Position numbers and translations under genes: made by a program. The notes beneath the pieces were generated by a model. That model saw only the letters and a list, made by a program, of their open reading frames with translations, ran no database searches and was not told the origin of the DNA. Of a stretch of DNA of 38,823 bases, positions 16,966 to 26,000 are shown piece by piece. Each line of letters starts with the position of its first letter. Positions within the stretch are counted from its first letter, which is position 1. Where the stretch lies: assembly GCA_903897925.1 (NCBI GenBank), contig CAIUDG010000050.1, positions 1-38,823 on the forward strand. The letters run 5' to 3'. The stretch comes from an uncultured beta proteobacterium. GTDB taxonomy: Bacteria; Pseudomonadota; Gammaproteobacteria; Burkholderiales; Burkholderiaceae_C.

Positions 16966-17226
16966 CTAACCAGCGCTTATGGCGCGCCTCGCGGCGAGCC
17001 AGGATTGCATGGCAACCCGCTCTTCCGGGGTTTCATAACCAAATTCGCGCGCCACTGCAATCGCTTGCGGGTGCTGCGCCGGATGCAGTTGCTTCAGCGC
17101 GTCGTCAATTGCCTGGCCCAGAATCATCAGCTGATGCACCGGGGTCATACCGAGCGTGCTGCAGCGCTCGGCACTGGCGCGGCAGCGCGTGCGCCAATCC
17201 GGCAAATTCCAATGGTTTTTTGGCAT
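16966..17226 (-). CDS. Small hypothetical protein
   Basis: 86 residues, unrecognised. Soluble, mostly helical by composition. Features include NLPDWRTRCRASAERC near the start, LMILGQAIDDALKQLHP in the middle, and a C-terminus with EFGYETPEERVAMQSW. The ATG at 17226 follows an excellent AGGAGGAAC ribosome site, which separates it from the longer in-frame reading that is Cys/Pro-rich and implausible. It is convergent with trpS, 10 bp away, and lies 85 bp after the exported orphan gene on the same strand. No function is proposed. Confidence 0.75.
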   Translation of the reverse strand: MPKNHWNLPDWRTRCRASAERCSTLGMTPVHQLMILGQAIDDALKQLHPAQHPQAIAVAREFGYETPEERVAMQSWLAARRAISAG

Positions 17227-17311
17227 GGTTCCTCCTCCCTGACTGCAAGCCAGTTTAGGCAGAAGCCAGGTGTCTGCCCATTCCCCAAACGGGTGAATTT
17301 GGCAAATCTGC

Positions 17312-17986
17312 TCAGGGCAGCATGACGCGCAATTGCAGCAGGCGCTGCTGCTGGGTGCTGTTGTCACTGCGGTACACGCCAGCGCTGGAGGCCGCCTTGC
17401 CGCTGCTGGCAATCGTCACCCACTCGGCCAACGGCGCCAGCACCGTGGTACTGACATGGGCGCGCTGCTGGCGCGGCAGTTCATTGCCCTGCCGGCTGCC
17501 GACATCTTCGCGCTGCACCTCGATCTGCACACTGGCGTAGGCCTTGCCGCGGCTCCAGTTCACCTGCACCGCCATGCTTTGACCCGCGTCAAACCAGGCC
17601 AGCGCCTGGGTCATGCTGGCGCCATTACTGGCGGCACTGGCGGCGTTGGCCGGGCTGCTGGCCACGCCATTGGCATTGGTCTGGGTGCCGACCGACTGCA
17701 GCCACTGCATCGGAATCGCGTCATGCAGTCGAAACGCCGCCTTTTCGCCATTGCGCACCAGCAGCGCTTGCGGCTCCCACTGCGGCGTATCGCGCGCGCT
17801 GCCAGCGCTGTAGCTCACACCACCCGAGGTGTCGTCGGCAGAAATCTGGCGAAACTCGACGCTCAAATTGCGCGCCTCGGGCGTTGCTGCTGAAGCCAGC
17901 AGCGGGGCCAGCCCGAGCCAGCCGATAAGCAGGCCGTTAAGCAGGCCGCTAAGCAGAAACGAGAAACGCCGGCGCGGTAAAGACAT
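17312..17986 (-). CDS. Exported hypothetical protein behind the TRAP operon
   Basis: 224 residues with an N-terminal signal peptide (Arg-rich start MSLPRRRFSF, hydrophobic core to about residue 34, cleavage near LASAA). The mature part is beta-rich, with SVEFRQISADDTSGGVSYS at its start and an Ala/Ser/Asn-rich insert around residues 105-125. The C-terminal half (VQVNWSRGKAYASVQIEVQ) looks vaguely like N-terminal segments of secretin-associated proteins, but I do not recognise a family. The ATG at 17986 follows AGGAG at 8 nt spacing. It lies 24 bp downstream of dctM, so it may be co-transcribed with the transporter. Confidence 0.72.
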   Translation of the reverse strand: MSLPRRRFSFLLSGLLNGLLIGWLGLAPLLASAATPEARNLSVEFRQISADDTSGGVSYSAGSARDTPQWEPQALLVRNGEKAAFRLHDAIPMQWLQSVGTQTNANGVASSPANAASAASNGASMTQALAWFDAGQSMAVQVNWSRGKAYASVQIEVQREDVGSRQGNELPRQQRAHVSTTVLAPLAEWVTIASSGKAASSAGVYRSDNSTQQQRLLQLRVMLP

Positions 17987-18010
17987 ATGCCATGCTCCTG
18001 ACGCCAAGCG

Positions 18011-19309
18011 TCAATGGGTGATGTAGCCCATGTGCTGGGGCAGCCACAACACAATTTGCGGAAACACCGTCATGGCCAGCAGCAACGCCAACAACATCAG
18101 CAGAAACGGCCAGCCTTCTTTCATCATCTCGCCAATCGGGATACCGGTAAGCGCTTTGGTAACGAACAAAAGCATGCCAAATGGTGGATGGATCAGGCCA
18201 ACCATCATGTTCAGCACCACCACCACGCCAAAATGCACCAGGTCAACGCCGAGCAGATGGGCCGACGGCAGCAGCATGGGCACAAACACCAGCAACAGCA
18301 CCGACACATCCAGAAAACAGCCCAGCACCAGAAACATTACATTCACCAGCAGCAGAAACTGCAACTGCGACAGTTGCATGCCGGCGACCCAGGCCGCCAT
18401 CGCCTGCGGCACGCCTTCGGCCGTGAAGGCGTAATTGAGCATGAAGGAGGCGGCCAAAATCAGCGTCACCACTGCGCTGCCACGGGTCGACTCCAGCACC
18501 ACGCCCCAGAACGTTTTCCAGGTCAGGGCGCGGTACACCACGCCGGCCAGAATCAGCGCGTGCAGCGCCGCCACCGCCGCCGCTTCGGTGGGCGTGAAGG
18601 CGCCCGAATAAATACCGCCCAGCAAAACCGCCGGCATCGACAAGGGCAAGGCGCCACGGTAAAAAATGCTCGGCCACTCGCGCAACGGAATGCGCTCCTC
18701 GCGGGGCATGTTGCGGCGCTTGGCAATCACGTGCACCACCAGCATCATCAAACTGGCCATCAGAAAGCCCGGCACCACCCCGCCCAGGAACAGTGCGCCG
18801 ACCGAGGCCCCCGACACCAGGGCATAAATCACCATCGGAATCGACGGCGGAATGATCGGGCCAAGCGTGGAACTGGCGACCACCACGGCGCCAGCGAAAC
18901 CCCGCGTGTATTCGGGGCGGCGCACCATTTGGCGAATTGTTACCAGACCAGGGCCGGCAGCATCGGCAATGGCGCTGCCGCTCATGCCGGAAAAAATCAC
19001 GCTGACCACAATATTGACCTGCGCCAGGCCACCGTGCATGCGGCCGACCAGAATCCGGCAAAAGTCAAAAATGCGCTCGCTGACCGTGCCGGCATTCATG
19101 ATGTTGGCAGCAAAGATGAACATCGGAACGGCCAGCAACACATAGCTGTTGTAGAGCCCGTTACCAACCTGCTCGGCGACCAGGCCAAGGTCCTGCTTCT
19201 TGAAAATCAGGTAGCCAAAGCCGGACGCCAGCATGGCAAAACCGATCGGCATGCGCACCAGCATGCCGAGCACCAGAATCGCCACCAGTACCGCAATACC
19301 GCTGCTCAT
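18011..19309 (-). CDS. dctM: TRAP transporter large permease subunit DctM
   Basis: 432 residues, normal for DctM. About 12 membrane helices. Family signatures include the N-terminal GFAMLASGFGYLIF, AVPMFIFAANIMNAG, GMSGSAIADAAGPG, the IPPSIPMVIYALVSGASVGALFLGG-type central region (shown in fragments: PPSIPMVIY, GALFLGG) and a C-terminal MVGLIHPPFGMLLFV. It forms the sodium-driven channel for a dicarboxylate or other organic anion delivered by DctP. The start overlaps the dctQ stop by 4 bp (ATGA), giving coupled translation. The upstream in-frame extension is out-of-frame dctQ DNA. Confidence 0.95.
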   Translation of the reverse strand: MSSGIAVLVAILVLGMLVRMPIGFAMLASGFGYLIFKKQDLGLVAEQVGNGLYNSYVLLAVPMFIFAANIMNAGTVSERIFDFCRILVGRMHGGLAQVNIVVSVIFSGMSGSAIADAAGPGLVTIRQMVRRPEYTRGFAGAVVVASSTLGPIIPPSIPMVIYALVSGASVGALFLGGVVPGFLMASLMMLVVHVIAKRRNMPREERIPLREWPSIFYRGALPLSMPAVLLGGIYSGAFTPTEAAAVAALHALILAGVVYRALTWKTFWGVVLESTRGSAVVTLILAASFMLNYAFTAEGVPQAMAAWVAGMQLSQLQFLLLVNVMFLVLGCFLDVSVLLLVFVPMLLPSAHLLGVDLVHFGVVVVLNMMVGLIHPPFGMLLFVTKALTGIPIGEMMKEGWPFLLMLLALLLAMTVFPQIVLWLPQHMGYITH

Positions 19310-19794
19310 GGCTGCACCTGTGCCGGTGCCAGCAGTCCCAGTGCGCGCAGCAGATCGAGTGCACAGCGCAGGGCCAGTGCCGCCACCAGAATCACAAAGG
19401 GCAGAAACACCCAAAGAAAGGGAATCTCCAGCACCGGTGTCGATTCGCGGGCCATGAAATGCACATAGTCCCAAGTTGCCGGCAGGGCCGCAAAAGCCAG
19501 GCCACCCACCAGCAGATTGCCAACTATGCGCATAGCGTGGCGCAAGCGCGGACCGGCCAGGTTCCAGGCCAGGTCGAACATGACCTGCTCGCGCTGCGGC
19601 ACCACCGTGGCGGCAGCCCACAAAATCACCCAGACATAGAGCACCACGGCGGCCTCGTCGCTCCAGGGCAAAGGATGGTCAAACACCAACCGCGCCACGA
19701 TCTGCACCAGAAACACCCCGAACAGCAGCAGGAACATGGCCCCCGCCAGGCCGCGTGCGGCCTGTTGCGCCACCCTGTAAATACGCTGCAGCAT
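19306..19794 (-). CDS. dctQ: TRAP transporter small permease subunit DctQ
   Basis: 162 residues, four membrane helices. The motif ARLVFDHPLPWSDEAAVVLY (first loop and start of helix 2) and PQREQVMFDL after helix 2 are typical of DctQ. DctQ pairs with DctM in the membrane complex. The ATG at 19794 is 3 bp after the dctP stop, and its own stop overlaps dctM. The gene order P-Q-M on one strand is the standard operon. Confidence 0.94.
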   Translation of the reverse strand: MLQRIYRVAQQAARGLAGAMFLLLFGVFLVQIVARLVFDHPLPWSDEAAVVLYVWVILWAAATVVPQREQVMFDLAWNLAGPRLRHAMRIVGNLLVGGLAFAALPATWDYVHFMARESTPVLEIPFLWVFLPFVILVAALALRCALDLLRALGLLAPAQVQP

Positions 19795-19797
19795 GGC

Positions 19798-20832
19798 TTA
19801 ACGGATGGCGTTGATGCGCGCCAGCAAACCGCTCGGCCAGACCTTGGCGTAATCCGATTGCTGGTAGGCGGTTTGCACCGTTTTGCGGAACGCATCCACA
19901 TTCGGGGTGCTGATCTGCAGCCCCTGTTTCTTGAAAAAATCCATCAGTTGGGCTTCTTCCCGGATGCGGTTTTCATTGTTGTAGGCCACTGCCGCCTGCG
20001 CCGCCGCACGCAGTTTCTGTTGCTGCGCCGGCGTCATGGCCTGCAGCGCCTTGTTGGAAATGGCGATGAACAGGCTGTCCACCAAGTGGCTGGTCAGCAC
20101 GATCTGGCTGGTCACTTCATAAAACTTGGCTGCCCGCGTGGTCGGCAGCGGATTGTCCTGGGCATCGATGGTGCCGCTCTTGAGCCCCATATAGACCTCG
20201 CCAAATGCCAGCGGTGTCGGCGTGGCCCCCAGCGCCGCGCCCAGAAACAGCCACTCCTTGCTGCCCGGCATGCGCAGCTTCACGCCCTTGAGGTCGGCCG
20301 GTGTGCTGACTTTGCGCGCATCGCGCAGATTGAGTTGCCGGGTGCCCAGATAGGCCGTGGCCAGCGGCGTGATGTCCATCCGTTCGGACACCCGCTGGAA
20401 CATCTCGGCGCCGATCGGGCCGTTGAAAATTTTCTGCTGCTGGGCCGGGTCACGCACCACATAGCCAGCGGTAAAAATGGAAAATTCCGGCACCTGTTTG
20501 GCAATGTCAAAGGCCGACACCGAACTCAGTTCCAGGTTGCCGCGCGCCATGGCGGCCGGTTCGGCGCCCTGCTTGAACAAGGCCGCGTTCAGGTTGATCT
20601 GTACCTCGAACTCGCCCGGGGCGCTGCGTTCCAGCGCCTGCTGGAAGACGGTCCACATCTTGGCGTGCCAGTCATCCGCCACTGCCGGCGTCGAAATCCG
20701 CAGCAGCACCTTGCCTGGCGCGGCCTGGGCCGGCAACACCAGGGCCGCGCCAACGCCGCCCAGCGCCGCCGCCGACTGGGCCAGGAAGCCACGCCGGCAC
20801 AGGTCGGGGCGCGGTTTGCTCACTCTATTCAT
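19798..20832 (-). CDS. dctP: TRAP transporter substrate-binding protein DctP
   Basis: 344 residues. The N-terminal signal contains CRRGFLAQSAAALGG, a twin-arginine-like motif, with cleavage near PAQAA. The mature domain has the DctP signatures GNLELSSVSAFDIAKQVPEF, GVKLRMPGSKEW and LKSGTIDAQDNPLPT, the last being the substrate-carboxylate region. It captures an organic anion in the periplasm and hands it to DctQM. The exact ligand is not readable. The ATG at 20832 has AAGGAAAA upstream; further upstream the reading has no signal-peptide character. It diverges from the PAS kinase gene, with an 11-bp-arm inverted repeat in between. Confidence 0.94.
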   Translation of the reverse strand: MNRVSKPRPDLCRRGFLAQSAAALGGVGAALVLPAQAAPGKVLLRISTPAVADDWHAKMWTVFQQALERSAPGEFEVQINLNAALFKQGAEPAAMARGNLELSSVSAFDIAKQVPEFSIFTAGYVVRDPAQQQKIFNGPIGAEMFQRVSERMDITPLATAYLGTRQLNLRDARKVSTPADLKGVKLRMPGSKEWLFLGAALGATPTPLAFGEVYMGLKSGTIDAQDNPLPTTRAAKFYEVTSQIVLTSHLVDSLFIAISNKALQAMTPAQQQKLRAAAQAAVAYNNENRIREEAQLMDFFKKQGLQISTPNVDAFRKTVQTAYQQSDYAKVWPSGLLARINAIR

Positions 20833-20944
20833 CTTGTTTTCCTTGCTGGGGGTGGCGCCACGCGGGATCGCGCGCTCGGTCGCTTGCATGGCCGAAATTA
20901 TCGGTCGGAAACGCCACGGCAAAAGCAAGCCTCGCACACGCTAC

Positions 20945-20972
20945 CCGAATAGCGCGCAAGTGCGCTATTCGG
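20945..20972. repeat. Perfect 11-bp inverted repeat between dctP and the kinase gene
   Basis: CCGAATAGCGC, 6-nt loop, GCGCTATTCGG. It sits near the middle of the 256-bp divergent interval, about 113 bp upstream of dctP and 117 bp upstream of the kinase TTG. It could be a two-fold operator or a stem-loop. It is not followed by a T-run in either direction, so a terminator is unlikely. Confidence 0.75.
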
Positions 20973-21088
20973 CAAACACGGCAGTTGTCGTCAACGCCCC
21001 TACATTCAGCAGGGTTCAGCGCCAATTGCCAGGGAAGTCCTATAGTCGCGCTTATTCCCTGGTGCAGGATCGGGGCACGGGAGCTATC

Positions 21089-22564
21089 TTGGAATCTGAA
21101 GGCTATACGCTGCTGAACCGGGAGTCACCAGATGCCCTGATTGTGCTGGACGCTGGCGGCCAGATATTGGCCTGGAACAGCGGTGCGCTAAAGGTCTTCG
21201 GCTATGCCGAAGCCGAAGCACTGAACGCCTTGCTGGCCGATCTGGTAGTGCCGGCCGACCGGCGCCTGGAGCAGCAGCAGCACATGCAGGACGCCCTGGC
21301 CGGGCGCAGCACCACGTATGAATCGGTGCGCCGGCGCAAGGATGCATCGCTGCTCTATGTCGATGTCACGCTGCAGCGCAGCCAGACTGCGCAAGGAAAG
21401 GTCTGCGTCATCTGCGCCGAAAAAGATGTGACCAACATCAAGGTCATGCGCGATGCCAAGCTGATGGAGGCGCGCTTTCGGGATCTGCTGGAGTCCACCC
21501 CCGACGGCATTGTCATGGCCAATCCAACCGGCCACATCGTGATCGCCAACAGCCAGGCCGAACGCCTGTTCGGCTATGACAGCGGTGAACTGCGCGGCGT
21601 CTCGGTCGATCTGCTGCTGCCGACCCGCTACCGCAAAGCCCACGTCGGGCACCGCTCCAACTATTTTCAACAACCACGCACGCGCGCCATGGGCTCCGGA
21701 CTGGACCTGGCGGGCTTGCGCAAAGACGGCAGCGAATTTCCGATCGAAATCAGCCTGAGCCCGCTGCGCACCGAAGAAAGCGCCTTCGTCATGAGCGCAA
21801 TTCGCGACATCAGCGAACGCAAGCGTTTTGAAAAAGCACTGCAGGACAAAAACCAGGAACTGGCCAGTGCCAACCAGGCCAAAGACCATTTTCTGGCCGG
21901 CATGAGCCACGAGTTGCGCACGCCGCTGAACGCCATCATCGGCTTCACCGGCACGCTGCTGATGCAGCTGCCCGGCCCCCTGAATGACGAACAGGAAAAA
22001 CAACTGCGCATCGTGCAGGCCAGCGGACGGCATTTGCTGGCCCTGATCAACGACTTGCTGGATGTCTCGAAAATTGCCGCCGGCAAAGTCGAACTGGTGC
22101 TGGACGCGGTCGATTGCAAAGGCGTGCTGCACGAAGTGGAAGCCACCTTGCGGCCACAAGCCCTGGCCAAAGGCCTGGACTTTGAACTGTTGCTGCCGCG
22201 CCAGGCGGTGGTACTGCAAACCGACCGCCGGGCTTTATGCCAGATTGTTCTCAACCTGACCGGCAATGCCATCAAATTCACCGAGCAGGGCCATGTGCGG
22301 CTGACACTCGAACAGCGGGCAGACCATGGCCACCGCACGGTCGAAATAGGCATCGAAGACAGCGGCATCGGCATTCCGACGGACGACCTCAACAAACTGT
22401 TCGGCGCCTTCACCCGCATCAATCCGGCGCGCCCGAACGCCCCGGAAGGCACCGGACTGGGCCTGCACCTGAGCCAAAAACTGGCAGAACTGCTGGGCGG
22501 AAAAATTGCCGTGCAAAGTGAAAGCGGCCGCGGTAGCTGCTTCACTCTGGTGTTGTCGGGGTAA
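21089..22564 (+). CDS. Soluble PAS-PAS histidine kinase
   Basis: 491 residues from TTG 21089. No membrane segment. PAS 1 spans about residues 8-118 (SPDALIVLDAGGQILAWNSG), PAS 2 about 128-242 (STPDGIVMANPTGHIVIANS). HisKA carries H274 in GMSHELRTPLNAI, followed by HATPase motifs NLTGNAIKFTEQG, EDSGIGIP and GTGLGLHLS. It lacks its own receiver; the phosphate probably goes to the lone receiver 6 bp downstream. The start is uncertain: TTG 21089 has GGGAG at good spacing and precedes PAS 1 closely, GTG 21062 and ATG 20888 are also open, and TATAGT at 21041-21046 could be its -10. It is divergent from the TRAP operon. Confidence 0.9.
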   Translation: MESEGYTLLNRESPDALIVLDAGGQILAWNSGALKVFGYAEAEALNALLADLVVPADRRLEQQQHMQDALAGRSTTYESVRRRKDASLLYVDVTLQRSQTAQGKVCVICAEKDVTNIKVMRDAKLMEARFRDLLESTPDGIVMANPTGHIVIANSQAERLFGYDSGELRGVSVDLLLPTRYRKAHVGHRSNYFQQPRTRAMGSGLDLAGLRKDGSEFPIEISLSPLRTEESAFVMSAIRDISERKRFEKALQDKNQELASANQAKDHFLAGMSHELRTPLNAIIGFTGTLLMQLPGPLNDEQEKQLRIVQASGRHLLALINDLLDVSKIAAGKVELVLDAVDCKGVLHEVEATLRPQALAKGLDFELLLPRQAVVLQTDRRALCQIVLNLTGNAIKFTEQGHVRLTLEQRADHGHRTVEIGIEDSGIGIPTDDLNKLFGAFTRINPARPNAPEGTGLGLHLSQKLAELLGGKIAVQSESGRGSCFTLVLSG

Positions 22565-22570
22565 GCCAGC

Positions 22571-22972
22571 ATGCCCGCCACACTGCTCGTCATTGAAGAC
22601 AATGCCGCCAACCTGGAGTTGGTGCGCTTTCTGCTGTCACACCACGGCTATACCGTACTGCTGGCCCGGGATGGCCCGGAGGGCGTCGAAGTGGCCTTGC
22701 GCGAACGCCCAGGGCTGATTCTGTGCGACCTGCAAATGCCCGGTTTTGATGGCTACCAGGTGCTACAAAAACTGCGCGGCAGCATCGATACCGTGGTCGT
22801 TGCGCTGACCGCCTTTTCCATGCCCAACGACCGCCACAATGTGCTGAGCGCAGGTTTTGATGGCTATATGTCCAAACCGATAGACCCGGAAAAATTCGTG
22901 CAGGAAGTTGAGCGCTACCTGCCGGAAAGCCAGCGCGCACCGGCGCTGAACACCAGCGCAAACCCGCGTTGA
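22571..22972 (+). CDS. Single-domain response regulator (receiver)
   Basis: 133 residues consisting of one receiver domain: acidic pair ED at residues 9-10, phosphoacceptor D53 in LILCDLQMPGFDGY, Thr in ALTAFS and Lys in MSKPIDP. There is no output domain; a short disordered tail follows. It acts like a CheY/DivK-type phosphorelay intermediate. It sits 6 bp after the PAS kinase and 42 bp before the EAL protein, so it likely links the two (inference). Confidence 0.93.
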   Translation: MPATLLVIEDNAANLELVRFLLSHHGYTVLLARDGPEGVEVALRERPGLILCDLQMPGFDGYQVLQKLRGSIDTVVVALTAFSMPNDRHNVLSAGFDGYMSKPIDPEKFVQEVERYLPESQRAPALNTSANPR

Positions 22973-23014
22973 ACCGCGCTAAACCGCGCCTCTACACCAC
23001 ATTGCAGTCCCGCT

Positions 23015-26000
23015 ATGGCCACCATCCTGATCGTTGACGACCAGTTGTCGAACCGCCGCCTGGTGGCCACCCTGGCGCGTTACGCCGGGCACCGTACGCT
23101 GGAGGCCGCCGACGGCAGCCTGGCGCTGGACATGGTGCGCCAGGAACACCCCGACCTGGTGGTCTGCGATCTGCTGATGCCAGTGATGGATGGCTACGAA
23201 TTTGTGCGCCAGTTGCGCGCCCACAGCGACACCGCAGCGACCCGCGTAATCTTCTATACCGCCACTTATCTGGAACAGGAAGCACGCACACTGGCGGCAG
23301 CCTGTGGTGTGCAGCAGTTACTGTTCAAGCCTTGCGAGCCGGAAGTCATTCTGCACACCATTGCACTCGCGCTAGAGCAAACCGCGCCACAGGACAGCAT
23401 GCCCGACGCCGCCGGCTTCGAACGCGAACACTTGCGCCTGCTGAGCGACAAGCTGGTACACAAAGTGGAAGAACTCGAGTTGTCCAACAACCGCCTTCGC
23501 AGCGAGATCACCGAACGCCAGCGCGCCAGCAGCCGCCTGAAAGAAAGCGAACTGCGCTTTCGCCAGATTGCAGAAAATATCCGCGAAGTATTTTTCCTGT
23601 CGGACCCGCTGGCAGAGAAATGCTTTTACGTCAGCCCGGCCTATGAGGACCTGTTCGGCCGCAGTTGCGAAAGCCTGTATGCCCATCCGCGCTCCTGGAT
23701 CGAGCAGGTCCATGCCGATGACCACAAACAGGTCGCCCAGTGCTTTGCCGAGAGCCAGTCCGGCGTCGGCTTTGAACTGGAATACCGGATTCAACGTCCG
23801 GATGGCAAAGAGCGCTATATCCGCACACGTGGATTTCCAATCCAACCAAGCGCTGGTCAGGCGTATCGGCTTGCCGGCGTTGCCGAAGATGTCACCGAGC
23901 AGGTACGCTTGCGCCATGAGCTGCAGGAACGCGAGGCCGGCCTGCGCCGGGCCCAGTCACTGGCCAAGCTGGCGCACCTGATCACGCGCCCAGACGGCAG
24001 CTTTGAAAGCTGGTCCGATTCCCTGCCCGGACTGATCGGCGTGCCGGCAGAACAGATCGCCGCCTGCACCCTGGACTGGCTGGCCCTGGTGCACCCGGAC
24101 GACCGGGAACGGTTTCGCAGCACCTGCATGGAGGTGGATGTCGGCGATGTGCCGATCACTATTGACTACCGCCTGCGCAACGGCGCCGGTGACTGGATCT
24201 ATCTGCACCAGGAGTTCGAGGCCCTGCAGGACCCCGTCGAAGGATCCGGTCGCAGGCGCTGGTTCAGCACACTGCAAGACGTCAGTGCACAAAAGCTGGC
24301 AGAGCAAAGAATATGCAAGCTCAATCGGGTCTACGCCATGCTCAGCAACATCAGCGCACTCAGCGTGCGTTGCAGCAGCCGTTTGCAGCTGTTGCAGGAA
24401 TCCTGCCGGGTGGCGGTGGAGTTCGGCGAGTACGAACTGGCCTGGATTGGCACCCTGGAAAACGGCGCCAGCGAAGGCGCGGTGCAGGCCTGGTTTGGCG
24501 ATGATGAAAGCTGCGTGCAAAGAATCCGTTTGAGCAGCGACCCCGATACGCCCTATGGCAATCGCCCCGCCAGCCGCGTGCTGCAAAGCCTGCAGCCCTG
24601 CATTTCCAACGATGTGCGTGCCGAGCCGGCGCTGGCGGATGTGCTGGACTTCATGACAGGGCGCGGCCTGCGCTCGCAAGCCTGCTTTCCCCTGGTCATC
24701 GACGACAAAGCGGTTGGCGTGCTGACGCTGTGCTCGTCCGAGTTGAACGCCTTTGATGCCCAGGAAATTCAGCTACTGATGGAGTTGTCCAGCAACATCT
24801 CGTTTGCGCTGGACCACCTGCAAAAAGGTGAGCGGCTGAACTACCTGGCCTATTTTGACGGCCTGACCGGCCTGCCCAACAGCGCACAAATTGCCGAGCG
24901 CCTGGAACAGAGCATCGCCACCTGCCGCGACAAGCAAAGCATGTTTGCCCTGGTGCTGGTTGACCTGGAGCGCTTCAAGGCGGTCAACCATGCGTTCGGA
25001 CGCCACGGCGGCGATGCACTGCTGCAACAGCTGGCAGCGCGCGTGCGCGAAAACCTGGACCGGCGGCTGCTCGCCGCACGCATCAATGCCGACGGCTACG
25101 CCATCATCATCGAAGAAATCACCCAGGCGGCAGAGGTCGGGCAGCTGCTGGACGCCCACTACCACCAGTGGTTTGATGCCCCGTTCAGCATCCATGGCCA
25201 GCCATTGCACGCCTCGGCCAAGATGGGCATTGCCATTTTTCCCACCGATGGCAGCGACGCCGACACGCTGTACCGAAATGCCGAAACCGCCCTGCAAAAT
25301 GCCAAACGCGGCACCGAACGCACGCGCTTTTATGACGCGCACATGGCCGAAGCAGTGAACGAGCGCCTGGCGCTGGAAGGCAAATTGCGGCGCGCCCTGG
25401 AACGCGATGAATTCGTGCTGCACTACCAGGCCAAGGTCGATGTCGATACACGCCGGCTCGAAGGCATGGAAGCCTTGATCCGCTGGAACAGCCCGGACCT
25501 GGGCCTGGTCGCACCCGCGCGCTTCATCCCGCTGCTCGAAGAAACCGGCCTGATTGTGGAGGTTGGTTTGTGGGCCTTGCGCCGCGCCGCACGGGACCAC
25601 GCACGCTGGCGCGATCTGGGGCTGGCGGCGCCGCGCATTGCGGTCAATGTTTCGGCCGTTCAATTGCGCAAGTCCGACTTTGTGAACCTGGTCGCGCTGC
25701 TGCTGGCCGAGGTTCCCGCCCCCCAGGGAATTGATATTGAGTTGACCGAGAGCCTGCTGATGGACGACATCCAAAGCAATATCGAAAAGCTGCATGTGCT
25801 GCGAACGCTCGACGTGCGCCTCTCGATCGATGACTTTGGCACCGGCTATTCGTCACTCGCCTACCTGTCCAAACTGCCTGCCGAAATCCTGAAAATTGAT
25901 CGCTCCTTCATCATGACCATGCTCGACGATCCGAACAATATGACTCTGGTATCGACCATGATTGCACTGGCCCATTCGCTGCGCATGAAAGTGGTCGCCG

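Noticed and set aside
18014..19468. 484-codon open frame on the + strand
   Set aside because: Antisense to dctM/dctQ; extremely His/Gln/Asn-rich because it mirrors membrane-protein codons.
20477..21061. Upstream extension of the PAS kinase
   Set aside because: Antisense to dctP and through the divergent promoter; no domain before PAS 1.
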